This document shows, in pieces, positions 23,548 to 34,285 of a stretch of 64,000 nt of DNA. Within the stretch, counting starts at the first letter, position 1; each line of letters starts with the position of its first letter. Below the pieces are notes generated by a model. That model worked only from the letters and a program-made list of their open reading frames with translations, was not told where the DNA came from and searched no databases. The DNA lies in the NCBI GenBank assembly GCA_936450465.1, contig OW388300.1, positions 17,683,266-17,747,265 of the forward strand, in the 5' to 3' direction. The translations under genes were made by a program, and so were the position numbers. The stretch is from Gibbula magus. Its lineage: Eukaryota > Mollusca > Gastropoda > Trochida > Trochidae.

Positions 23548-24603
23548 ATGAATAACACAACTTCGATCCAACACGATGCAAAGGCGTTGCTTATGGCTGG
23601 GATATACATCAACAATTATTACCTTTGGATAATATTTGCGTTTGGATTTCCTGGAAACTTTGCAAGTGTTGTAACCATTCTTCGTATGCAGAAGGTGACA
23701 ACATCTACATTTTATGTTGCTACATTGGCTGTGTTTGATAATTTTGCAATCGTCCTGAAGCTCACTTATCACCAGATGACACTAAATGAAGTATGGCTTG
23801 GATCTTTTGGATGTAAAACGCTCAATTTCCTGGTCCTTATATTCCCAACATGTGCAAACTGGATACTTGTGTTCATCGCGTCAGAGCGCTTTGTGGCAGT
23901 GAAAAGTCCCTTAAAGATCGGGATGTTCTGGACAATACCTCGTGCTGTGATAAGCGTGGTGATTCTTGTGATCGTGGTCTTCTGCCTTTATTGTCATATA
24001 TTATGGACATATACAGGATATGGAGTCAAATGTGATATTCACTCGGATTTTGTGTATTTCTACCGTGTTGCCTGGTACTGGATAGATTTTACACTTTACT
24101 CCATCGGGCCTTGTGTATTATTGACTACTCTTAATATATTCATCATTCTGTCCGTGAGAAAGTCAACAGTGATAAGGAAACAACTTTCAATGAAGAAAAA
24201 TCAGAACAGGCAGGCCTCAAAGTCGTCGCGAACGACTCGCCAGGATAGACAGATCACTGTGATGTTAGTCTCTGTGTCAGTTGTATTCGTTATACTGACA
24301 GTACCTCGGAGTATATTTGTTGTTGTGCATCTATATTGGCAAGTTGTTGTTGGTACGTTGGAAGATGCACAAAAATACCTAATAGACCAGATTGCCTTCT
24401 TTCTCTGTGATGCCAGCCATGCTGTTAATTTCTATCTCTATTTCATTACTGGGAAGAAGTTCCGACATCATTTTTTAGATATGATTCTGCATAGAAAGCA
24501 AAGGTATTCAACAAGCGTCTCCCAGTCAGGGGCCACGTTTACTTTACATACCAAATACAAAGTTGCTCAACACGATGACGAACAAATGGAAGATAAGTTA
24601 TAG
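23548..24603 (+). CDS. Class-A GPCR, peptide/FMRFamide-receptor-like, paralogue 2
   Basis: Exactly 351 residues, like its upstream neighbour, with the same landmarks: sequons at N2/N3; TM1 GN (Asn37); TM2 Asp64; Cys89 and Cys162 for the conserved disulfide; Glu113-Arg114 (SERFVAV) replacing DRY; TM5 Pro188; TM6 LTVPRSIF (Pro253); TM7 NFYLY (294-298); helix-8 GKKFRHHF. Residues 21-58 are almost identical to the paralogue, while extracellular loop 2 and the TM4/TM5 flanks diverge most, as expected if ligand preference has shifted. Both tails keep SQSG, a TL-x-TKY motif and a terminal QME. Intracellular loop 3 is a few residues longer, with a basic/serine-rich insert (about 218-230). The start is the first in-frame ATG. 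Coding is intronless; a plausible acceptor (TGTGTTTCAG, ending 23112) lies 435 bases upstream. A recent local duplication is the simplest origin. Confidence 0.93.
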   Translation: MNNTTSIQHDAKALLMAGIYINNYYLWIIFAFGFPGNFASVVTILRMQKVTTSTFYVATLAVFDNFAIVLKLTYHQMTLNEVWLGSFGCKTLNFLVLIFPTCANWILVFIASERFVAVKSPLKIGMFWTIPRAVISVVILVIVVFCLYCHILWTYTGYGVKCDIHSDFVYFYRVAWYWIDFTLYSIGPCVLLTTLNIFIILSVRKSTVIRKQLSMKKNQNRQASKSSRTTRQDRQITVMLVSVSVVFVILTVPRSIFVVVHLYWQVVVGTLEDAQKYLIDQIAFFLCDASHAVNFYLYFITGKKFRHHFLDMILHRKQRYSTSVSQSGATFTLHTKYKVAQHDDEQMEDKL

Positions 24604-24824
24604 TCAGTTGATTGATTTGTGTTGAAATGTGAGTAATGGACTACCAGGCATACGAAAGTTGACGCCTTAGATAGTTTAATCATATGTATGATTTTCTATT
24701 ATAAATATCTTTAGTTTTCGACGTCGTTCTCTAAAACTGAAAAGTGTACGTCTTTAAAAAATAATTTTGAAAAATGACAACTGACATATAAGACATATTC
24801 TATGAGTGAATGTGCATCATTCTG
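24604..24824 (+). other. GPCR 2 3' UTR, no further feature
   Basis: Directly follows the GPCR 2 stop; AT-rich. No poly-A signal can be assigned with confidence. Confidence 0.4.
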
Positions 24825-25060
24825 TAAACATTTACAACATTTAAACATGGTAGGGGTCATGTTGGTGTAAATTTTATTTCTCACCCCTGTCTACATTGAA
24901 CAAAGGTATTTTAACTAAAAAATAACCGATCACCAACTAATTCATTCAAATAACTGTGGATAAGGGGTGTCATATCGTGCGATAATCAAATCAATCTCAT
25001 TTCTTTTAAAATAATGAATAAATTGAAACCAAATGAGGTATGTACTTTCTTTTGCCTGGC
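24825..25060. repeat. Dispersed repeat, copy B
   Basis: Aligns with 8805-9012, and its right end (AACCAAATGAGGTATGTACTTTC) with 1411-1440. Confidence 0.6.
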
Positions 25061-25181
25061 AGTAATACAATAATCATACCTACAGGGTAAGTATGGTAAG
25101 TACTTTTAGTTTACAAGTGTTGGCCAGAGCCAACAAATAGCCAAAAAAGCTAAGAAGACACTAAAGGCCGCAAACCAGGGC

Positions 25182-25350
25182 CGTGTTCAAGAGAGGTTTC
25201 AAAGTAATCGCTCAATTAGCGATTACTTTTAAACCTCCCTTGAACGCTGTTGCTCAATGTAGCGCTACGTAGCAAAGCGAGCGAACTTTAAGGTTTTGCA
25301 ACGTGTCGTTCAGAAGAGAATGAGCGCTACTTGAGCGCTACATTGAGCAA
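25182..25350. mobile_element. Two adjacent hairpins, fold-back element
   Basis: Hairpin 1 (25182-25247) pairs CGTGTTCAAG-AGGTTT-AAAGTAATCGCT with its complement around a 5-base loop. Hairpin 2 is bounded by an exact 17-bp inverted repeat TTGCTCAATGTAGCGCT (25250-25266 and 25334-25350). The outer motif GTGTTCAAGA is shared with the element at 31576-31690. Confidence 0.7.
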
Positions 25351-25352
25351 TC

Positions 25353-25870
25353 AATCAAAACGCAGGGCATAACGATTGGATATAACGAATGGACATAGCG
25401 ATTGGATCAATAACAATTTCGTCGGTACCACACCCAGGTTCTCGATGCTAGCATAAATAAGGCTTAGCCTCTGACAACTGTCTGGTGTTTTGATACTATG
25501 TAAACATTTTATGATTGGTATTATCATTGTATTCACTCAAGTTCACAACATATTAATTTGTACGTACCATGTACTCTTCATTGATGATCTAACACAGGTT
25601 TGAGGTTCACTTTGAATTTGTCAAGGACTGCTCGACGAACTTAATGATAACTATCCTGGCAGTGTTTAAGTGTTTAAGTCTTTTACATAATGACTCCTCA
25701 TTATAAAAATATTGTGTTGACATAATACAGGTTATCATTATCGTCAAACAGCACTGCTGTAATCTGAAACATACTTTACTTTCATACTGAATTCTTTCAC
25801 AAAATGCATAAACACATAAGAACTGTGCTTTAACATAATTTGGTATGCTGTGTAAGTGGCATTCTAGAAC
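25353..25870. other. No gene seen
   Basis: No coding signal. Confidence 0.5.
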
Positions 25871-25871
25871 T

Positions 25872-26233
25872 TTAAAGGGGCAGTAGCACGTTTTTTCGCT
25901 GAAATAAGTCGATGAAACGTATTTGAAAAATAATGTCACCAAAAGTAAAACACCCTTCGCTCTTCGGAAAATTAAGTTAAAAATGAGTGTACATGGCTCA
26001 GTAAAGCCATGAAAATAGTTTTTGTCATTCAAAATAATAAATTGTGTTCACAATAAAATGGCCGCCATGCAATGTTTGCGTTATACGCAACACCATTATT
26101 ACTACTACGGACTATTGGTTTGTGTAATAGGATGTTTTACCGTCTAACGTAAATATAAATGACATAAACTATCATTATAAATGAGAAATTTGAAAAAATA
26201 AAATTTGCAAAAAACGTGCTACAGCGCCTTTAA
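25872..26233 (+). mobile_element. TTAA-ended MITE, family 1, copy B
   Basis: Same ends and interior as 10582-10945; the right end reads CGTGCTACAGCGCCTTTAA. Confidence 0.85.
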
Positions 26234-26585
26234 GTGGTAGTAAAGTACATTATTTTATGGATATTAACGTATGTTTCATTAAGTGACACAAAGCTACAGA
26301 TGGCTTCGTATATGCTTTGAAACATTTTGTATTTCTATAATGAATGAACTTCATCTAACCAACTTCTAGATGCCTGAAAGAAGTTCTGTAATGAGGTCTA
26401 CTTCTTAACAATTATAGATTATACCCTAGTTACACAGATCGTTTCATTATAGTTAATGTCAAAGTCAAAGTGCCATCGTTTGTTACAGAAAGTGTATATA
26501 TCTAAGTATATTAAAACACATTATATTGCTATATCATACCGTTGGAAATTATTGAAGACAAAACAATTTATAATCAAAATATAAT
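26234..26585. other. No gene seen
   Basis: AT-rich filler between MITEs. Confidence 0.5.
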
Positions 26586-26589
26586 GTCA

Positions 26590-27261
26590 AATCAATCGTC
26601 TCAAAGATAGTGGTTCGATTAAGCCATGCGAGTCCATTTCCCATGGATCGGCCATTTACGATGTTCACAATAAAATGACCGCTCGAAGGTAGTTTAAGTC
26701 ATCTTACTGATGTAGCGATACCTAAACACTCAGAGTAAAATGTCAAATATGGCACCATGATGGAATGGTCAAGCATATTGCTGTCTTAGCTCTCAAAATC
26801 GCACGGGAGCTACAAATCTGCCTTTCACACTGTTGAGGACGTCGCACCATTTTCTATCAATACGAATAATAGTTTTTTTTTATGGATACAGCTTATAGGG
26901 TCTAGTAATAAAATGGTTTACCGCTTTACCTATGTATTGTGTAATTTTTAATAATAAATTGGTAATATGAGAAAATACAATAATTGGTAAATAGGTTAAT
27001 TCTGACTATCAATATAAGTTTAATACACTTATTTCATCTCAGAATTATGATGTGTTACATAAAGTTTCAATATTTTGTATTTAAAGCCCATCAAGTAAGG
27101 CACAACAACAGATAATATGTATGTTTATCATGTGTTTAAATTATGTAACTAAGCATTGTTACCCTAAATTTTCTGTATTTGGGCCAAAGGCCTTATACTG
27201 AATAAATCTGTCTGTCTGTCTAATATGAGAAAAATGCTAAAACGTGCTACAAAGTTTTTAA
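26590..27261 (+). mobile_element. MITE family 2 copy split by a LINE insertion
   Basis: The family-2 interior (GGTTCGATTAAGCCATG, TCATCTTACTGATGTAGCGATACC) runs to about 26975 and resumes at 27221 to the right end CGTGCTACAAAGTTTTTAA. The left TIR is lost. The interruption is the LINE fragment at 26976-27220. Confidence 0.7.
26976..27220 (+). mobile_element. 5'-truncated LINE with 13-bp target-site duplication
   Basis: Flanked exactly by TAATATGAGAAAA (26963-26975 and 27221-27233). Its 3' end carries GGGCCAAAGGCCTTATACTGAATAAA and a (TCTG)n tail, typical of non-LTR retrotransposon 3' UTRs. Only UTR is left. Confidence 0.85.
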
Positions 27262-27271
27262 TATGTGATTG

Positions 27272-27623
27272 TTAAAAGGGCTTTAGCACGTTTTTTGCCA
27301 AATTTATTTATTCAAATTCCCCATTTATAATGATAGTTTATGTCATTAAATTTACTTTAGAGGACAATACATCTTATTACACAAACCAATTATCCATAGT
27401 GGTAATTACGATGTTGCGTATAAAGCACAGGGCGGCCATTTTATTGTGAACACATTTTATTATTTCAAATTACAAGAACGATTCGCATGGCTTTACTGAA
27501 TCATGTACACTCATTTTAACTTGATTTTCCGAAATAAGAAAGGTGTTTTACTGTTGGTGACATTATTTTTCATACACATTTCATTGCCTACTTTGAGCGA
27601 AAAACGTGCTACTGTCCCTTTAA
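27272..27623 (-). mobile_element. TTAA-ended MITE, family 1, copy C
   Basis: Reverse orientation, TTAAAAGGGCTTTAGCACG to CGTGCTACTGTCCCTTTAA. Only 10 bases separate it from the split family-2 copy. Confidence 0.85.
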
Positions 27624-27762
27624 TAGCGTATTTCTTTGGTGTGAAGTGTGTGACATTGCCTGGTCTCTTCGGAACCATTGTAAATGACTACACAACGTTG
27701 TGTTCATCACAGTAACAAATACCAGACTATTTTTCATAACAGTAACATTGTACTTATACTTA

Positions 27763-28260
27763 CACTGTCGGCCAAAAGAAACGCCTACTTGGTTTTCCTT
27801 AAAATGAACAAAGAAATAAATTCTGAAATATAATTAATGGTGGTCTCCACGTTATGCTGAACAAAAATTAATATGAAATCCATTTAAACCGTGGGAAAAC
27901 TGTGATTCGATTCAATAAAATTCATGAAAACCACGCCCAATGAAGACCGCTATTTCCGGTTGATTCACTCGCGCACCGTAACCACGTACATCTGTAGCGT
28001 CATCACGATTGCGTGCCTGTATAGTTGCTCATGGTTGTATGATATTATGTTTGAAATGTTTTCTGACCAAGCACTGATCGAAAACTGAACGATTCTATTG
28101 TCTCAGTTCAACAATCACCATTCTTTTATGACATGACAACTTCTAAAATTTAGATATATATTATGCAACTTCATAATGCTATAATATTGCTAAACTATTC
28201 ATTATAGTATTTACGAAATCTGATAACATATCTGGAAGGCGTTTCTTTTGGCCGACAGTG
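27763..28260. mobile_element. Tc1/mariner-type MITE
   Basis: Perfect 24-bp terminal inverted repeats (CACTGTCGGCCAAAAGAAACGCCT) flanked by TA on both sides (27761-27762 and 28261-28262). 498 bp with no transposase frame, so mobilised in trans. The exact ends suggest it is fairly young. Confidence 0.9.
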
Positions 28261-28262
28261 TA

Positions 28263-29054
28263 GCTATAATAAGAAATGAATATAAATGACACCTAAGTAT
28301 TGCTGGTCCATACCTATATATCAATTTGTTATGTTATCGTTTCATTTGATCGTTAAATTTACTAATTTATATTTTGTATATTGTATATCATCACGACTTC
28401 AATGTGCTAAGCGTCTATGTTTTTGACAGAGCTTGTGGCCCAAGGGCAGCTAACAACTTATATGTGTATATTTAATGTTACTGTTCGGCAGACAGTTAGT
28501 GTACATTGATGTTTGAGGAACAAAGAAGAACATTCAACAAATGTGTTTAAAAGTCAGGTTTACCTGACCGTTGGTCAACCCTAGCATTGGGTCCATCCTG
28601 GAAATCGTTTTGCCTTACTTTGCTATATAGGTTTTGCATGTGATGCCCTCCACGTTTGCAATACTAGTCTCACAATTAACTATACAAACAGAGACGATTA
28701 ATAACAGGAACGCTGTTTTCCCTAAAGACAATTAGAATACTTTTTTACCGCTCGGCCGGATGCATTTAGAACCCCACACAACTTAACTTCGTGTAACGCA
28801 GGAATGTTATAGTTAGTATTAGAAAAACCTTTGTGAATTTAAAAGTGGTTTTGGTGATTCTTAAGGCAAATTAACAGTATATTTGGACTCTCACGTACTC
28901 GCTCAAAAGCTGTTAGACATACCGTCGTGCACATAATAAGCGGTCCAGTAATTTGACTAATATCAATTTAAGGTAACGACAATTAAATTAAAGTGGATTT
29001 GACAACTTGATATAGTTTGCATATATCGATGGGCATGCTAGATATGAGTTACAT
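28263..29054. other. No gene seen
   Basis: No coding or structural signal found. Confidence 0.5.
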
Positions 29055-29137
29055 CAATCTAAATCAATTTAGATCGACTTTTCCATATTGTGTTAATACA
29101 CATTATAAAATATGTCGATCTAAATTTATTAAGATTG
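29055..29137. repeat. Short inverted repeat
   Basis: Arms 29055-29078 and 29114-29137 (AATTTAGATCGAC core) match at 22 of 24 positions around a 35-base loop. Confidence 0.7.
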
Positions 29138-30569
29138 GAGTTACAGTACACATTTGTTGAAATATCACATAGCTTTTACTTTTTTGTAAGGCATTCCTTC
29201 CGGAAGTTATTTTTCGCAATTACACAATTGCTCATGATATGCGTATTAAAGTATACATAATCAATCAATGTCTCGTTCATATGTTGTTATAAGTGGAAAG
29301 AACAATATGGAATAATGCTCTGTCAGATGCTATTGGCACTTGTTTCAACGTGTAATTGGGTGATTACTGCAGGAATTAGGTCTGATTGTGTCGATGTAGA
29401 TACTTAAGAGTGTTAATGTTTTATTGTTTTATTGAACCGGGCGTATTATCTCAGATAGTGCATAAGCTTATTCTATTTGCGTCAGTGAAATCCCCGAATG
29501 ATTAGCAAAGGAACATACTAGTATATGAATTACGTGAATTATTCTTCTTTGTTCAAAGACATATGCTGTAAAGCATGCACATGTTGTTCTATTTCATTGT
29601 TTACTTCTTTTCACATTGTCAGTAACATTTTGTTGGTGAATGACTAAAAAATGAAAAATAAATATTCAAATTGTTGTCACGAACTTTCATCTTTGAACGA
29701 CGCAACATATTTTTTCTGGTTTTAAAATCGACAGTTACGTTTTGCACCATTCAAAACGTTAACAAGCTGAACAAATACATGTGATAAACATGTATCCAGG
29801 TATATTGCCAATGAACAATGAATAAGAAAATATCATTTAAAAAAGAATCACACATTCACATAACACGAATTGAACAATCACAGAGAAAATGGTTTCAAGA
29901 TCAGTGTACATGTATTAGAAGGTTCAAGGTCAGTGAAATCTAATTTTCTGGTACATCCCATCGTTATTGATGGGCAATTGCCATGCCAGAGAATTCCATT
30001 TCTTAAACTGTCCACCAACCGAATGCATGTAATTGTACTTTAACGGCTTTCGCCTTCCTACAGGCCAGTTACCAGTCTCATACAGCGAATGCAATCAGGG
30101 CGGTAAAACAATAACGGAAACCATCATTCATCTCCTCGGTAATAAGAAACGTACCAAACTCAGAGTTCACTTTCCGCGTTAACGATGTTTTGTAAAGTTA
30201 ACAACTCATTCAATGTTTTTGTGTTGTTGTGCACTACTTGTTTAGCCATTGGTTGAAGAAGCAGACAAATACGTCTGTTCGTTATGTTGATCTACGAGCT
30301 GTGGAAGACCATTACTGTCAGTGAGAGTTAAGTCCGAATTCTCTTACATGCAGATTGTGACAACAGATTACTATCTATAGTGGCATATGTATTTACAATG
30401 TTTTGACAAATGATGTACCCTGTAGAATTGATAACGAGCTCTCGTAAATGACATAAATTGACCACGCCCGTCATAATTGACTGACGTGGCTATATCAGTC
30501 AGTGCCCGGAGCAAGTGAACTCGAACAGATGTACAGCTGCATACCGTAACGTTTGTTCACCTACTTATG
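29138..30569. other. No gene seen
   Basis: Ordinary AT-rich sequence. Confidence 0.5.
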
Positions 30570-30572
30570 TAT

Positions 30573-30673
30573 CACAGGACAAAAAGTGGTGGAATCCATT
30601 CACCCAAATATTGGCGGATCCTGAAGAATCCAGACGAATCCGGCTAGCAGATTCCAGCACTGTTTGTCCTGTG
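30573..30673. mobile_element. Palindromic GGATCCGG MITE, family 3, intact copy
   Basis: CACAGGACAAAAAGTGGTGG at the left and TTTGTCCTGTG at the right, flanked by TAT on both sides (30570-30572 and 30674-30676). The interior has alternating GGATCC, AATCCGG and AATCCAG units. 101 bp, non-coding. Confidence 0.8.
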
Positions 30674-30679
30674 TATTTT

Positions 30680-31574
30680 AGTGGAAATATCATGTGATTT
30701 GGCGTGTATTTGAAGCATCTTACATGTGTATCAACACGAAAGCTAGACCGATCATGTTGATGTTTTTGCATTATAAGAAGACATGTGACTGTTCCACAAC
30801 ATAATCTGATTCGATATATCACAGTAACCAGTTGACGACTCTTTGAAGTGAGCAGGGGTGAATATTTTCAAAACTAAATTTTCTTCTGTGAAATATTCAG
30901 TAAGTTTTGGTCTAACATACATCATATATTTCCTCTAAAACTCAGTCAATGTATTCGTGATGAATTTATACTCATTTAGGTAATATGAAAACTTTGATTC
31001 GAAATTTAATTAAATTTGAATTTTTAAATGTGTACACCTTCTGTCTATTTCATAATGTCAAATTTGATTAACATGCGCCACTGCTTGGACACGTTAGAGA
31101 ATGATTGTTTTACTCATGGATGTATAATGATTCATTGTCATTGAATGGGATGTAATGTTATTGGCTGTGCTCCATTCGTTTAAGCGGCGTATACCCCACG
31201 TGTCCGGTGTACGCCGTTCCCAGACGAGGCTTAAGTTGAAACAAGTATATCGGCGTGCAGACCGGGAGACATCAGCAACTAGCTTCAATAAACATGTTAT
31301 TTATATCATGCAAGTACTTTCGAAAAATTTCGAAACATGGATTAACATTTTATTATCGGCAATGCATTGTCGTAAAGAAACAGAATTATTTAAAAATAAA
31401 TCAGTTAACTTTCTAATTGTCAAAAGCAATCTCATGAACACAATAGTTACTGAATGTCACAACACTTGTCCGTCATTATATATCAAACAATTTTATGACC
31501 GTCAATTTACATGATAATTGTACTAAGATACACAAGTAGATGAACAAACTTTCGGTACGCAGCTATAATGACAA
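30680..31574. other. No gene seen
   Basis: Around 31155-31290 the sequence is GC-richer and open on both strands, with a small inverted motif (GGCGTATACC / GGTGTACGCC, 31188-31217). No family was recognised. Confidence 0.4.
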
Positions 31575-31575
31575 C

Positions 31576-31690
31576 AGCCCTGTGTTCAAGATGGCTAGTG
31601 CTAGCAAGAACCCGCTAGCGGTTATGCATGGTAAAGCATGGGCAGCACGTGCAAGAACTCGCTAGCATTAGCGGTCTTGAACACGGGGCT
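31576..31690. mobile_element. Fold-back element with GTGTTCAAGA ends
   Basis: Ends AGCCCTGTGTTCAAGA and TCTTGAACACGGGGCT are inverted with one mismatch. The inside repeats GCTAGC-type palindromic words. Related in its ends to 25182-25247. Confidence 0.7.
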
Positions 31691-32007
31691 GGTAACATAT
31701 AAAGAACCCATTGCGCATATATTCCGGTTGGGTAAGGTACTTGATCATGTTTAACTTTAGCTCAACATGTCTGTAAGGGGAAACTTGTGTCATGGCATGG
31801 CGTCCGTCGTTTGTCCATCCGTCCATCGTCTCCTCAGGAATTTCTGTCCCCTGAGAACTTTAATCGGTACAGTGGCTCCCGGGGATTGTTAATAGTAATC
31901 GGACAATTCGGATTACATTTTAAGAGAGCAAATTTTTGAGGAGTTGAGGAATTGAGTAAATAAAGGAGACAAAAGAGGTAACACTCCGGCCAGATTGTTC
32001 AAGCTCC
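31691..32007. other. No gene seen
   Basis: Unremarkable flank of the satellite block. Confidence 0.4.
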
Positions 32008-32070
32008 GCCAAACTTTGGGAGAATCCGGAAGGATCCGACAAATGGATTCCACCGCTTTTTGTCCTGTGA
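32008..32070. mobile_element. Palindromic MITE family 3, right half
   Basis: AATCCGGAAGGATCCGACAAATGG to CACCGCTTTTTGTCCTGTG. The left half is missing or unrecognisable. Its end is the exact start of the 23-bp satellite. Confidence 0.65.
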
Positions 32071-32810
32071 TATGGGGGAGTATGTGAAGTATATATGAGT
32101 GAGTAGATGAAGTATAAATATGCGAGTAGATGAAGTATATATGGGCGAGTATGTGAAGTATATATGAGTGAGTAGATGAAGTATATATAGGCGAGTATGT
32201 GAAGAATATATGAGTGAGTAGATGAAGTATAAATATGCGAGTAGATGAAGTATATATGGGCGAGTATGTGAAGTATATATGAGTGAGTAGATGAAGTATA
32301 TATGGGCGAGTATGTGAAGTATATATGAGTGAGTAGATGAAGTATAAATATGCGAGTAGATGAAGTATATATGGGCGAGTATGTGAAGTATATATTGGCG
32401 AGTATGTGAAGTATATATGAGTGAGTATGTGAAGTATATATGGGCGAGAAATTGAAGTATATATGGGCGAGAATGTGAAGTATATATGGGTGAGTATGTG
32501 AAGTATATATGAGCGAGAAAGTGAAGTATATATGAGTGAGTATGTGAAGTATCTATTAGTGAGTATGTGAAGTATGTATGGGCGAGAATGTGAAGTATAT
32601 ATGAGTGAGTATGTGAAGTATCTATTAGTGAGTATGTGACGTATAAATATGCGAGTAGATGAAGTATATTTGGGCGAGAATGTGAAGTATATATGAGTGA
32701 GTATGTGAAGTATATACGGGTGAGAATGTGAAGTATATATGAGCGAGTAGATGAAGTATATATTGGCGAGTATAAGAAGTATATATGGGCGAGTATGTGA
32801 AGTGCAACAG
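32071..32810. repeat. 23-bp satellite, block 1
   Basis: About 31 units of GTGAAGTATATATGAGTGAGTAT with variants (GTAGATGAAG, ATGGGCGAG, ATAAATATGC). The unit lacks stops on the - strand, so long - frames (306 and 272 codons, repeats of HILTHIYFTYSPIYTS) arise as an artefact. Confidence 0.95.
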
Positions 32811-33815
32811 GTAACACTCTTATTGTTTTTCATTAGGCCTGTTAGTCATTTACTCCACATCTGTTTGTTTCTTGTCTTGTCCTTTATTCCAAGTTTGTTT
32901 CCATATTTCATAGCAGTCACAACCTTGTGCTCTTCAGAGAACATATGATATCGCTGTTGAGTGACCAGATGGCGGTCAAATGAATACGTACAGACATCTA
33001 CATTGTGGTTGCAGGTACTTCCAGAATAAAAACTAATGATAACTAAACATCAAGCATATATTACCTCAAGAGCTATTGGTGAATTTTTAAATTTGACATA
33101 TTACTTCCACAATTCAATAAGAAACCTTAAATCTCAGTTTAAAAGTGCTTTTCAAATTTTGGAGTTGAAACTTTGCACAGTCGGGTAATCGGTTAATCAA
33201 TGTGTGATTACGTTAATTATAAATAATCATGATTCTTTGATTTTGGGACTTGCTCTCGAGAAAATACTACTTACAGAGGAAAACTGAAATAACGCATTTT
33301 GTCAGTGTAACATAATAAACGTTAGCTGTTGTAATTATGAAATGATGAGATGAATTCGGCACAAACATGTAGGTATTTGACGACACGTTAGAGAAAAGTT
33401 GGTGAATATCAGTAACAGAAGATCGACATCGGTAACCAGAACCACCGACCGCTCACCCACGTTGTAGGATGTATTTGGTTTGTATTCCATTAGGTTATAA
33501 AACGAACATTAACAAATCTTGAAATGGAAGATGTTGCTGGTCTGAAAACGACAATCTGGAACCCGATGAGACTTTACTGCTGACTTGCAGGGGTCATGAC
33601 GAGGTCATTCTTGGTTTTGATTATTTTAGAAGCTGTTTTAAACATCAAACTATAATAAGGTAGGAGTTCAAAGGTTTGTCTAGAATATTCCCCATCTGGG
33701 GAGTATATGAAACGTATCTGGTCATAATTAGGTGAAGTATCTACATGAATCATACCTGGGAGCTGTATTGAAAAGTATTTGATGCATGGCATACATATAT
33801 AGGAAAGTATGTTAT
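32811..33815. other. No gene seen between satellite blocks
   Basis: Non-repetitive sequence with a few satellite-like words near 33700-33810. Confidence 0.5.
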
Positions 33816-34285
33816 ATAGTATGTGAAGTTTATATGGGTGAGTACGTGAAGGATATATGGTAGAGTTTGTGTAGTATATTTGAGTGAGTATGTGAAGTAT
33901 AAGTTAGTGAGTATGCGAAGTATATATGAGTGAGTATGTGAAGTATATATGAGTGAGTACATGAAGTATATATGAGTGAGTGTGTGAAGTATATATGGGC
34001 GAGTATGTGAAGTATATATGAGTGAGTAGGTGAAGTATATATGGGTGAGTATGTGAAGTATATATGGGTGAGTACGTGAAGGTATATGGGAGAGTTTGTG
34101 TAGTATATTTGAGTGAGTACGTGAAGTATAAGTTAGTGAGTATGCAAAGTATATATGAGTGAGTATGTGAAGTATATATGAGTGAGTACATGAAGTATAT
34201 ATGAGTGAGTGTGTGAAGTATATATGAGTGAGTATGTGACGTATATATGGACGGGTATGTGACGTATATATTGCCGAGTATGTAA
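33816..34285. repeat. 23-bp satellite, block 2
   Basis: About 20 further units, including a near-exact internal duplication: the run GAGTACGTGAAGG-ATATGG-AGAGTTTGTGTAG at 33840-33870 returns at 34070-34100, so groups of about 10 units amplified together. Confidence 0.9.

Noticed and set aside
31913..32833. 306- and 272-codon - strand frames
   Set aside because: Translation of the 23-bp satellite, which lacks stops in all three - frames; not a gene.
33750..34191. Further satellite frames (70 and 95 codons)
   Set aside because: Same 23-bp array, block 2.
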